A stretch of DNA of 24,806 bases from contig JAQBUV010000037.1 in the NCBI GenBank assembly GCA_027623815.1, positions 1 through 24,806 on the forward strand, read 5' to 3'. The translations under genes were made by a program, and so were the position numbers. Source of the stretch: Casp-Chloro-G3 sp002816715. Its GTDB lineage: Bacteria > Chloroflexota > Dehalococcoidia > Lucifugimonadales > UBA3495. The notes beneath the pieces are model-generated. The model was not told the DNA's origin. It ran no database searches and worked only from the letters and a program-made list of their open reading frames with translations. Positions 15,368-22,427 of the stretch are shown one piece after another; position 1 is the first letter of the stretch, and every line of letters starts with the position of its first letter.

Positions 15368-17593
15368 ATGGCAACCTTCACCAACATCGGCCAGTCCACA
15401 CCCAGGCTGGAGGGAACTGAGAAGGTCACCGGCTCGACACGGTATACCGCCGACCTGACGCTGCCGCGGACGCTGTGGGGACGCTGCCTGCGCAGTCCTT
15501 GGCCTCACGCCCGCATCGTCCACATTGACGCATCGCGGGCAATGCAGGTACCGGGCGTACACGCCGTTTTGACTGGCGCCGACGTGAAAGGTGTCCGCTA
15601 TGGCCGTCGTTTACATGACGTGCCGGTTTTGGCTGAAGACCGGGTCAGGTTTGTCGGCGAGCGAGTCGCGGCGGTCGCCGCCGAAGACCGGGACGCCGCC
15701 GAAGAAGCGTTACTGCTGATCGATGTGGAGTATGAAGAGCTTCCGGCGGTGTATGAACCCCAGGACGCTCTGGCTGACAACGCTCCAATTTTGCACCCCG
15801 AGGTCAACGGATACTACGGCCTGCCCACACTCCAGGAGACTCTTTCCAACGCCTTTGTTCGGGATGTCTGGCGCAAAGGAAATGTGGATGAAGGATTCGC
15901 CCAAGCCGACCTCATCATTGAGGGCACCTACACCGTCCCCCGACAGCACCAGGCCTACCTGGAGACCCACACCAGTTTGGTTTGGATCGATGACCAAGGA
16001 CGGACCCAGATCTGGGCTTCCAGTAAAGTCCCTTACCAGATAAAGGAGCAGCTTTCGATAGCTCTGGGCCTGCCCAAGGAGCGAATCCGTGTCAACCCGG
16101 TACCCATTGGCGGCGACTACGGCGGCAAAGGCTCGGCGATGGACATACCCGTCGCCTACTTCCTGGCGGTCCAAACTGGGCGACCAGTCCGGATGGTGAT
16201 GAACTACATTGAGGAGTTCACCGCGGGCAATCCCCGCCATGCCGCCACGGTGCACCTCAAGACCGGCGTCATGCGCGACGGCACGCTGGTGGCCCAGCAA
16301 TCGCAGACCCTTTTCAACAGCGGCGCTTATGGTGGCTTCAAGCCGGCGCCCGGTGTCAATCTGGGGGGAGCCGCCAAGGCTGGCGGGCCGTACCGAATTC
16401 CTCACGTAGAACTGGCCGGAACTCAGGTCTACACCAACACCATCCCCGGCGGATTCATGCGCGCGCCCGGCGAGCCGCAGGTGGCCTTCGCCAGCGAGTC
16501 TCACATGGACTGCATCGCCCAACAACTGGGCATGAACCCCTTGGAGTTCCGCAGAAAGAATTTGCTGGAAGATGGCGATGAAGACCCCACTGGCATCAAA
16601 TACCAGGGTATCCGTGCCAGGGAAACCCTGGAGGCCGCTATCGCCGCCTCGGATTACCATGCGCCAAAACCCGCCAACGTAGGGAGGGGAATGGCGATCG
16701 GAGAGCGGGCCACTGCCGGTGGCGAGTCCCATGCGGCGGTCACGCTGAATCTGGACGGGTCAGTCACGGTCAACTCCTCGATCTTTGAGCCGGGCACGGG
16801 CACCTACACCGTTTTGGCTAAAATTGTCGCCGAGGAGCTAGACTTGCCGGTGGATCGGATTCAGATTGAGGTGTGGGATACCGATGCGGTGGATTTCGAT
16901 ACCGGCGTCGGTGGCAGCCGCTCCACCAGAATGGGCGGGTTGGCCGCCTATCAAGCGGCGGGAGAAGTCACCGCCGACCTGTTTCGCATTACCGCCGACC
17001 TGCTGGGGTGGCCCGAAGAGCAAATGTCGCTGAGCGGAGATGCTATTGTGCGGCGGGATAACGGCGAGCGCTATCCCTGGGTTGAGGTACTGAGACGAAT
17101 CGGCGCGCCCATCACCGCCAAAAGCTCTTACAACGACCCGAACCGCTCCCCCATCACCTGCTTCAATGCCCAGGTCGCTGAAGTCGAGGTCGACCCGGAC
17201 ACCGGCGCGGTCAAGCTCCTGAGACTCACCACCGCCCACGATGTAGGCAGAGTCCTGAATCCCCTGGACCACCAGGGCCAGATTGACGGCGCGATCATCC
17301 AGGGCGTGGGTTACGCGCTGACCGAGGACTTGCAGATGGATGAAGGCCGCGTGAGCACCGTTACCTTTGGCGACTATAAAATCCCATGTATCCTGGACAT
17401 TCCCCGCCTGGACACGGTGATACTGGACTCGGACAGCGGCCCTGGACCCTACAACGCAAGGGGCATCGGCGAGAATCCTTGCGGATGCGTCGCGCCAGCC
17501 ATTGCCAATGCAGTCGCCGACGCGTCGGGCGGTCGGGTTAAAAATCTGCCGATCACCGCTGAGAAGGTATTTAAGGAATTGCACGGCAAATAG
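15368..17593 (+). CDS. Molybdopterin-binding large subunit of a xanthine dehydrogenase/aldehyde oxidase-family enzyme
   Basis: A 741-residue molybdenum hydroxylase subunit (CoxL/XdhA-like), oxidising aldehydes or N-heterocycles with water as oxygen donor. The ATG at 15368 follows GGAGA; a TTG six bases earlier is a poorer start. The N-terminal a/b hammerhead domain carries VRFVGERVAAVAAEDRDAAE. The cofactor-binding part has PIGGDYGGKGSAMD, FMRAPGEPQ (Arg365) in the position of the AYRxxxR-type loop, and GGSRSTRMGG. GIGENP supplies the probable catalytic Glu702. The loop is not the AYRCSFR of form I CO dehydrogenase, so CO oxidation is unlikely. The usual FAD and 2Fe-2S partner subunits are not in the window. 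It lies 40 bp after the aldo/keto reductase gene and may be cotranscribed. Confidence 0.92.
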   Translation: MATFTNIGQSTPRLEGTEKVTGSTRYTADLTLPRTLWGRCLRSPWPHARIVHIDASRAMQVPGVHAVLTGADVKGVRYGRRLHDVPVLAEDRVRFVGERVAAVAAEDRDAAEEALLLIDVEYEELPAVYEPQDALADNAPILHPEVNGYYGLPTLQETLSNAFVRDVWRKGNVDEGFAQADLIIEGTYTVPRQHQAYLETHTSLVWIDDQGRTQIWASSKVPYQIKEQLSIALGLPKERIRVNPVPIGGDYGGKGSAMDIPVAYFLAVQTGRPVRMVMNYIEEFTAGNPRHAATVHLKTGVMRDGTLVAQQSQTLFNSGAYGGFKPAPGVNLGGAAKAGGPYRIPHVELAGTQVYTNTIPGGFMRAPGEPQVAFASESHMDCIAQQLGMNPLEFRRKNLLEDGDEDPTGIKYQGIRARETLEAAIAASDYHAPKPANVGRGMAIGERATAGGESHAAVTLNLDGSVTVNSSIFEPGTGTYTVLAKIVAEELDLPVDRIQIEVWDTDAVDFDTGVGGSRSTRMGGLAAYQAAGEVTADLFRITADLLGWPEEQMSLSGDAIVRRDNGERYPWVEVLRRIGAPITAKSSYNDPNRSPITCFNAQVAEVEVDPDTGAVKLLRLTTAHDVGRVLNPLDHQGQIDGAIIQGVGYALTEDLQMDEGRVSTVTFGDYKIPCILDIPRLDTVILDSDSGPGPYNARGIGENPCGCVAPAIANAVADASGGRVKNLPITAEKVFKELHGK

Positions 17594-17696
17594 CTTTCCT
17601 GGTTGATGCTCGCTGTAATTCCGGTCACGTAATCCAGTACCTAAATGCATGCTTGGTTGAGTTGCGTCCTTGAGTAGGGTCGATATCAGCGGAATC

Positions 17697-17712
17697 CGAC
17701 ACATTGGTGTCG
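17697..17712. terminator. Short hairpin after the molybdopterin subunit gene
   Basis: CGACAC (17697-17702) and GTGTCG (17707-17712) form a perfect 6-bp stem with a 4-nt loop, followed by TTT. This is a weak terminator candidate. The same gap holds a 10-bp direct repeat ATCAGCGGAA (17685-17694 and 17760-17769) of unknown meaning. Confidence 0.3.
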
Positions 17713-17755
17713 TTTGATACTTGCTTGTTGACCGCAGATCTATTGCCAGGTAGTG

Positions 17756-17761
17756 TATAAT
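17756..17761 (+). promoter_or_regulatory. Consensus -10 box of the VOC gene
   Basis: A perfect TATAAT lies 72 bp before the gene. TTGACC at 17728-17733 is too far away (22 bp) for a standard -35, so the promoter may be non-canonical. The direct repeat ATCAGCGGAA overlaps its downstream edge. Confidence 0.4.
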
Positions 17762-17832
17762 CAGCGGAAACCTAGGCCATCCTCAGACGACCATAGCAGG
17801 CTATCCAGCAAAATATTAAGGAGGAACCTGGA

Positions 17833-18375
17833 ATGGGTATTCAAATCAAACGAATTGGACACGTTGGGATCTATGTATCGAACTTTGAGCGATCCTTCAA
17901 GTTTTACACCGAGATAATGGGCTGTAAGGTGACCCGCAAGACCCAACAGCCTGACGGCACCGGGTCCGCCTTCCTGCGCTTTGACGACACTCACCACGAC
18001 TTTGTCATTGCATCCGCCCCGGTGGGTGTGGATGTCTCTGAATCGACCCCACCCAGGGAAAGGCTGGTTCAGCAGATTGCCTTTGAGGTGGAGAACCGGG
18101 ACGAGTTCATGCGGGCTCTGGCCCACCTGCACACCAACGGCGTTGAAATAATCAACGGGCCACTGACTCACGGCATTGAAAACGGGGACAACATATCCGG
18201 CAGTGGCAGCCGCTCCTTCTACTTCTGCGACCCGGACGGCAACCGCCTGGAAATCTTCTGCGACGGCATGAAAGTGCCCAACGGCGAGATGTTCCCCCGC
18301 GCTGAGTATGCTGACGCGATCAAGGATTTCATGGAGAAAAAGGCCAACAAAGTTCCAGTCGGCGCAGACGACTAA
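17833..18375 (+). CDS. VOC (glyoxalase/bleomycin resistance/extradiol dioxygenase) family protein
   Basis: A 180-residue metal-dependent VOC-fold protein. A strong Shine-Dalgarno (AAGGAGGA) ends 8 nt before the ATG. The start of each beta-alpha-beta-beta-beta module is visible: RIGHVGIYVSNFERSFKFY (His10) and, in the second half, SFYFCDPDGNRLEIF with its Glu. An additional HHD (54-56) lies in the first module. His/His/Glu is the metal set of extradiol dioxygenases and some glyoxalases, but only one homologous pair is present, so it likely acts as a dimer. Reaction unknown. The gene ends at a strong intrinsic terminator and has its own promoter, so it is a single-gene unit. Confidence 0.9.
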   Translation: MGIQIKRIGHVGIYVSNFERSFKFYTEIMGCKVTRKTQQPDGTGSAFLRFDDTHHDFVIASAPVGVDVSESTPPRERLVQQIAFEVENRDEFMRALAHLHTNGVEIINGPLTHGIENGDNISGSGSRSFYFCDPDGNRLEIFCDGMKVPNGEMFPRAEYADAIKDFMEKKANKVPVGADD

Positions 18376-18404
18376 TCCCTTTCCGCTCCTACAAACTAGA
18401 AACC

Positions 18405-18450
18405 CCTCGCTATCTCCGATACACTAAGGGAGATAGCGAGGCTATTTTTT
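18405..18450 (+). terminator. Rho-independent terminator of the VOC gene
   Basis: A perfect 13-bp stem, 18405-18417 with 18429-18441, has an 11-nt loop and is followed closely by a T-run (18445-18450). This is a textbook intrinsic terminator, 30 bp after the VOC stop codon. Confidence 0.92.
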
Positions 18451-18492
18451 GCTCTGCCGAACAAGAGCCAACCCAGGTACGTTTCCTCTCAT

Positions 18493-18553
18493 GCAATATC
18501 TCTCCCTGGCAATTTCTCTCCATAGCAATATCGCTTCCTGGCATTTCTCCCTG
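18493..18553 (+). repeat. 16-bp tandem repeat in the leader or promoter region of the flavin oxidoreductase gene
   Basis: Three full 16-bp units start at 18493, 18509 and 18525 (GCAATATCTCTCCCTG, GCAATTTCTCTCCATA, GCAATATCGCTTCCTG). A shortened fourth, GCATTTCTCCCTG, starts at 18541. They lie between the terminator of the VOC gene and the ATG at 18599. The units are too short and have no spacers, so this is not CRISPR. They could be a multi-copy operator or a slippage-born tract. Confidence 0.65.
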
Positions 18554-18598
18554 GGGTAAAGAATTGTTAGACACACTATGTGAGGCTGATAGAAACCG

Positions 18599-19642
18599 AT
18601 GAAGTTCGCCTTTTTTACGCATCTGCCCTGGCCCGAAGGTCGAGAGGCCACTCAGGTTATTGCCGAGACCACCGAGCAGGTGCAGTATGCCGAGGAGTTG
18701 GGCTTCCGTAGCGCCTGGCTGGCGGAACACCACTTTACTCGCTACAGCATTGGGTCATCATCACTGATAATTTTGACTCACCTGGCCGCCCTCACCAAGA
18801 AAATTCGCCTGGGCACCGCCGTGCTGATACCGCCGCTGCACAACCCCTTGCGGCTGGCCGAAGACACCGCCACGCTGGACTTAGTCAGCCAAGGTCGACT
18901 GGACGTGGGATTTGGTCGAGGTTCTGGCTCCGGGTATGAGTACAACGGGTACAACATCGACCCAGGGGAAAGCCAGGAAAGATTCCAGGAGTCGATCAAG
19001 GTAATCCAGGGTCTCTGGACTACCCCGGATTTTACTTTTGAGGGTGAGTATTTCCAGGTCAGCCACGCCAACCTGGTGCCGATGCCGGTACAGCAACCTC
19101 ATCCGCCAATCTACATCGCCGCCACCCGCACTCCGGCTACTCTGGCTTTCGCGGTATCCACCGGACATCCCATATGCATTGCCGTGGTTCAGGACACCGC
19201 TGAGGCTTTGGATTTATGCCAGCGTTTCGCGGAACAATCAGCGGAAGCGGGATTCAACGTGCCCAAGTCGCAGATACCCTTCTTCCGTTATTTCTACGTG
19301 GCGGATACCGAAGAGCAAGCCAGGCAGGATACTTGGGACAAGCTCAATTGGGTCATCGATATCATGCAGTGGCGGAACACCATCAGTGAGGGCAGCGAGG
19401 TCTACCAGCGCATGTCCGACTGGAGAAGCTCCCGGCAACAACTTCCGCTCAGCTACGATTACCTGTCGGAAAATAGGGCCATCATCGGCACACCGGAGCA
19501 ATGCGTCGCCAAAATCAACGCGCTGCGGGAGCAAGGTATCGACTACTTTGGCTGCAATTTCGACTTTGGCGGTATGGAGCACGAAAAGGTACTTCGCTCA
19601 ATGAAGCTGTTCGCGGACGAAGTGATGCCCCGATTGAGTTGA
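18599..19642 (+). CDS. LLM-class flavin-dependent oxidoreductase (bacterial luciferase-like)
   Basis: A 347-residue TIM-barrel FMN (or F420) monooxygenase. The N-terminal MKFAFFTHLPWPEG strand, the helix with YAEELGFRSAWLAEHHF, and the barrel-strand motif RLGTAVLIPPLHNPLRLAED are typical of group C monooxygenases. DLVSQGRLDVGFGRGSG follows. The C-terminal IIGTPEQCVAKINALREQGID completes the barrel. Family members oxygenate or desulfonate small organic compounds, with reduced flavin supplied by a separate reductase not seen here. No strong Shine-Dalgarno precedes the ATG. A palindrome CACACTATGTG (18573-18583) and a 16-bp tandem repeat lie upstream and may control it. Such enzymes are often amplified in Chloroflexota of the SAR202 kind. 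Confidence 0.92.
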   Translation: MKFAFFTHLPWPEGREATQVIAETTEQVQYAEELGFRSAWLAEHHFTRYSIGSSSLIILTHLAALTKKIRLGTAVLIPPLHNPLRLAEDTATLDLVSQGRLDVGFGRGSGSGYEYNGYNIDPGESQERFQESIKVIQGLWTTPDFTFEGEYFQVSHANLVPMPVQQPHPPIYIAATRTPATLAFAVSTGHPICIAVVQDTAEALDLCQRFAEQSAEAGFNVPKSQIPFFRYFYVADTEEQARQDTWDKLNWVIDIMQWRNTISEGSEVYQRMSDWRSSRQQLPLSYDYLSENRAIIGTPEQCVAKINALREQGIDYFGCNFDFGGMEHEKVLRSMKLFADEVMPRLS

Positions 19643-19794
19643 CCGGCCCTCCAGTGCGGCTCAGCGCAAATGTCTATGCTATCGCCGCGATGGAGCTGGG
19701 TCAGGGCAATCGCATCGCGAACAAGATTTGGAGCAGTCGCCATATTTGGGGCCGCCGTCCCTCAGGCTGTTCCGATGAGATGCAATCGTCCTCC
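19643..19794. other. Intergenic stretch without a supported gene
   Basis: No gene with start signal or family resemblance is visible here. A short frame around 19660-19725 reads vaguely like a molybdopterin-enzyme segment (AMELGQG), but this is too short to call. The flavin oxidoreductase gene ends at the left edge and a MITE-like element begins just to the right. Confidence 0.5.
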
Positions 19795-19944
19795 GGTTAA
19801 CACAGCAATTCTAATTATGGGGTTAATGTCGGTATTCACCCCGTCACGGCCCTCTTGTACAGATACGAGTGATGGGTTCAGAGGAGCGATTTTCTGCCGA
19901 TACGCGGGGTCGAATTGCCATAATTAGAATTGCTGCGGTTAACA
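19795..19944. mobile_element. MITE-like element with terminal inverted repeats and flanking duplication
   Basis: CAGCAATTCTAATTATGG (19803-19820) recurs exactly inverted at 19918-19935, giving 18-bp terminal inverted repeats around about 97 bp with no gene. The direct octamer GGTTAACA stands on both sides (19795-19802 and 19937-19944), as expected of a target-site duplication of 8 bp, with one spare base at the right. Size (134 bp), structure and lack of coding capacity fit a miniature inverted-repeat transposable element. No transposase and no second copy lie in this window, so the parent family is unknown. Confidence 0.7.
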
Positions 19945-19973
19945 TTGACACTGTTCTCCTCTGGTAGTAATCT
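19945..19973 (+). promoter_or_regulatory. Candidate promoter of the dienelactone hydrolase gene
   Basis: A consensus -35 TTGACA (19945-19950) is followed by 17 bp and a weak -10 TAATCT (19968-19973). It lies 1 bp outside the flanking duplication of the MITE-like element. It would give a leader of about 65 nt to the ATG at 20045. Confidence 0.4.
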
Positions 19974-20044
19974 GCTATCGTTGGCCCATGCGTCCGACAA
20001 ACCCCACGGGTCTCTACTCAAACTCAGATAGGAGGATCAGTCTA

Positions 20045-20824
20045 ATGCCATACAATGGAATGCTGGCCGAAACCATCAATATGATAGGACATGAAGGCGA
20101 TCAAATTGACGCCTACCTGGCGCGACCGCTAGGCGCTGGACCCTTTCCCGGAGTGGTCTTGATTCACCACATGCCGGGCTGGGATGAAGCTTCCAAGGAG
20201 ATGGCCCGCAAGCTGGCCTATAACGGCTACGCCTGCATCTCCCCCAACCTGCATTTCCGTGAAGGGAAGGGGAACTCTGTGGACAACAGCACCAGCGTCC
20301 GCGAAGCGGGCGGGATGCCCGATGCCCGGACTATGGCTGACGTGGCCGCCGCCGCTGGCGTGTTGCGGTCTTTGCCCTACCACAATGGCAAGGTTGGCAT
20401 CATCGGTTTCTGCTCCGGCGGACGTCAGGTCTACTTGGCCGCTGGCACACTTCCCGGTATCGACGCTGCGGTTGACTGCTGGGGTGGTGGCGTAGTCTGC
20501 CCACCCAGTGATCTGACCGATCGCCAGCCGGTCGCGCCGATTGATTACACCAAGGACATCAGTTGTCCCATACTGGGCTTGTTCGGCAATGAGGACGCCC
20601 GACCTTCACCCGCCGATGTGGATGCCACCGAGGCCGAGTTGAAGAAATTCGGCAAGACCTACGAGTTCCACCGCTATGACAACGCCGGACATGGCTTCTT
20701 CGCCGTCGACCGGCCCAGCTACCGCGTTGAAGCCGCGACTGACGCCTGGGGGAAGGTCTTCGACTTCTACGGCCGTTACCTGCACTCGGATGTCAGGGAA
20801 ACCGCCGGGGTCGCCGACAACTAA
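20045..20824 (+). CDS. Dienelactone hydrolase family protein
   Basis: A 259-residue alpha/beta hydrolase of the dienelactone hydrolase type, which opens enol-lactones or related esters. The triad is complete: Cys123 in GFCSGGRQ, Asp184 in GNEDARP and His216 in AGHGFFAVDRP. A Cys nucleophile in GxCxGG is the family mark. The start at 20045 is preferred because AGGAGG (20030-20035) stands just upstream; the longer frame from 19988 has no ribosome site. No signal peptide is present. It is followed by an intrinsic terminator and is probably a single-gene unit. Substrate is not known; its place beside a flavin monooxygenase and a GMC oxidoreductase suggests a role in cyclic compound degradation. 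Confidence 0.92.
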   Translation: MPYNGMLAETINMIGHEGDQIDAYLARPLGAGPFPGVVLIHHMPGWDEASKEMARKLAYNGYACISPNLHFREGKGNSVDNSTSVREAGGMPDARTMADVAAAAGVLRSLPYHNGKVGIIGFCSGGRQVYLAAGTLPGIDAAVDCWGGGVVCPPSDLTDRQPVAPIDYTKDISCPILGLFGNEDARPSPADVDATEAELKKFGKTYEFHRYDNAGHGFFAVDRPSYRVEAATDAWGKVFDFYGRYLHSDVRETAGVADN

Positions 20825-20867
20825 GGGCTGAACCCACACTAAGCTAAGGTTTAACACGGGGTGATTG

Positions 20868-20901
20868 TGCCGCAGGTCATTGGTTTGGCCTGCGGCATTT
20901 T
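20868..20901 (+). terminator. Rho-independent terminator of the dienelactone hydrolase gene
   Basis: TGCCGCAGGTCA (20868-20879) pairs with TGGCCTGCGGCA (20886-20897) in a 12-bp stem with one G-U pair and a 6-nt loop, followed by TTTT. This fits an intrinsic terminator. Confidence 0.88.
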
Positions 20902-20921
20902 CTGTATCTGGACGCACCCCA

Positions 20922-20930
20922 TGCTATAAT
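20922..20930 (+). promoter_or_regulatory. Extended -10 promoter of the MmgE/PrpD gene
   Basis: TGCTATAAT is a perfect extended -10 element (TGn plus TATAAT). No -35 consensus is needed. The transcript would start near 20937, about 28 nt before the ATG. The same nonamer stands before the UbiA-like gene on the other strand. Confidence 0.6.
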
Positions 20931-20964
20931 TCCCCAATCCTTTGATTAGATACAGGCGGTGAGC

Positions 20965-22320
20965 ATGGGAACCACTGGCGACTTGGCCCGTTACGTCGTA
21001 GCAACTTCAGCAGACCAAATACCCGAAGCGATCATCCACGAAGGCAAACGCTGCCTGATTAACTTCCTGTCGGTGGCCCTCTACTCTTCCCGAGATCCCT
21101 CCTTGGACATTCTGCTGGACATATTTCGACAGGAGGGCGGTGGTCGTCGCGCCTCAGTGCTGGGTTCGGGAGTGCGCACCAGCTTGCAGAACGCGGCCCT
21201 GGCCAACGGCTACCTGGGTCACCTGGAAGACTACGACGACACCCACTTTCCTACCGTAATCCACCCTTCATCACCCACTTTGCCCGCCGCCCTCGCTTTG
21301 GGCGAGCAGCTTTCGTCCAGCGGTCTGGATGTCTTGGCTGCATCGGTGCTAGGTATGGAGGCTTGCTGCCGCATCGGAATGGCCGTCCACCCTTACCACT
21401 ACGACGAGGGCTGGCACATCACCGGAACCTGCGGCGTTTTCGGTTCGGTCATCGCCGCTGGCCGTCTGGTGGGCCTGGACACCCGTCAAATGACCGAGGG
21501 TCTAGGCATTGCCGGTACTCAGGCCGCCGGAGTGCGTGAGGTCTTCGGATCGATGACCAAGCCTTTCCACCCCGGCCGCTCGGCCCAAAGCGGCGTGCTG
21601 GCGGCATTGCTGGCCCAGAGAGGGTTCACTTCCACCACGACCATACTGGAAGGACGGCGAGGGTTCGCCGCTGTCATGTCGGAAGACAGCCACTTGGAAA
21701 GAGTCACCGAAGGCCTGGGCGAGCATTGGGAACTGACCATGAACGGCCTGAAACCCTACGCTTGCGGTGTTGTCAACCATCCCCTCATCGACGCCATGAT
21801 TGCCCTCAGAAACAAACCCGGCGTCACGGCAGAATCGGTGGAGTCGGTCAGAGCCAAGGTGCATCCGCTGGTGTTGGAGTTGGTTGACCGTCCCAACCCG
21901 CAAGTCGGACTGGAGGGAAAATTCTCCTACCAGCACAGCATGGCCGTGGGCCTGGTGGACGGAGGCGCATTCCCGGCCCAGTACACCGATGAGCGGGTGA
22001 AGAATCACATCATCGCCGGACTGCGGGAACGTATCGAGGCAACCATTGATGATTCCCTGGTCGAGGACGCCGCCGAGGTGACGGTGACTCTACGGGATGG
22101 CCGCGCCTACACCGAGAAGGTGGAACACGCTACCGGCGCGCCGGAAAACCCGATGACCGACCGGCAATTGGATGACAAGTTCCGGGCCTTGGTGGGCAAT
22201 GTACTATCCAAGGCGAGAGTTGAACGTCTGCTGGCGTCGCTGTGGGACTTGGACAGCGTTGAGGACATTGGCGATGTGGTCAGGCAGATGCGCGTCACCC
22301 GTAGGCAGGTGAGAGAGTAG
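20965..22320 (+). CDS. MmgE/PrpD family protein
   Basis: A 451-residue protein of the MmgE/PrpD family, whose members include 2-methylcitrate dehydratase, cis-aconitate decarboxylase and related lyases or isomerases. The helical N-terminal domain has the family segments LANGYLGHLEDYDDTHF and HPSSPTLPAALALGE; ITGTCGVFGSVIAAGRLVGL continues it. KPFHPGRSAQSGVLAALLAQRGFTS is a strong family signature (Lys and His of the active site). The C-terminal domain carries KFSYQHSMAVGLVDG. The ATG at 20965 fits the upstream AGGCGG better than the GTG at 20959. No propionate-cycle gene (prpB or prpC) is nearby, so methylcitrate use is not implied. Confidence 0.92.
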   Translation: MGTTGDLARYVVATSADQIPEAIIHEGKRCLINFLSVALYSSRDPSLDILLDIFRQEGGGRRASVLGSGVRTSLQNAALANGYLGHLEDYDDTHFPTVIHPSSPTLPAALALGEQLSSSGLDVLAASVLGMEACCRIGMAVHPYHYDEGWHITGTCGVFGSVIAAGRLVGLDTRQMTEGLGIAGTQAAGVREVFGSMTKPFHPGRSAQSGVLAALLAQRGFTSTTTILEGRRGFAAVMSEDSHLERVTEGLGEHWELTMNGLKPYACGVVNHPLIDAMIALRNKPGVTAESVESVRAKVHPLVLELVDRPNPQVGLEGKFSYQHSMAVGLVDGGAFPAQYTDERVKNHIIAGLRERIEATIDDSLVEDAAEVTVTLRDGRAYTEKVEHATGAPENPMTDRQLDDKFRALVGNVLSKARVERLLASLWDLDSVEDIGDVVRQMRVTRRQVRE

Positions 22321-22339
22321 GGGTTTGGGTCATTCTGGT

Positions 22340-22417
22340 CACCCTCTCCCTCGATGGGAGAGGGTTGGGTGAGGGTGAACCCCCTCCCTCTAGCTCCCTC
22401 CCACCAGGGTAGGGAGC
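22340..22417. repeat. Palindromic intergenic repeat, copy A
   Basis: This copy contains CCCTCTCCC (22342-22350) and GGGAGAGGG (22356-22364), a 9-bp stem with a 5-nt loop, inside a wider TCACCCTC/GAGGGTGA pair. A second stem GCTCCCT/AGGGAGC (22393-22399 and 22411-22417) follows. It lies between the convergent MmgE/PrpD and UbiA-like genes and shares 28 identical bases with copy B, beyond the first stem. It could end transcription from both sides. Confidence 0.75.
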
Positions 22418-22427
22418 ACAGATTGGC

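Noticed and set aside
15710..16732. A 340-codon minus-strand open frame inside the molybdopterin subunit gene
   Set aside because: It is long, but antisense to conserved catalytic motifs; no ribosome site and low-complexity residue use.
15368..17593. CO dehydrogenase large subunit
   Set aside because: The active-site loop lacks the AYRCSFR motif of form I enzymes and the medium and small subunit genes are absent.
16838..17704. A 288-codon minus-strand open frame at the end of the molybdopterin subunit gene
   Set aside because: Antisense shadow; the plus-strand reading carries the conserved Glu motif and C-terminus.
18493..18553. Possible CRISPR array
   Set aside because: Units are 16 bp and directly adjacent, without unique spacers, and no cas gene lies nearby.
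19655..19730. A possible molybdenum hydroxylase remnant (AMELGQG-like)
   Set aside because: Only a seven-residue resemblance in an otherwise unrelated frame; too short to separate from chance.
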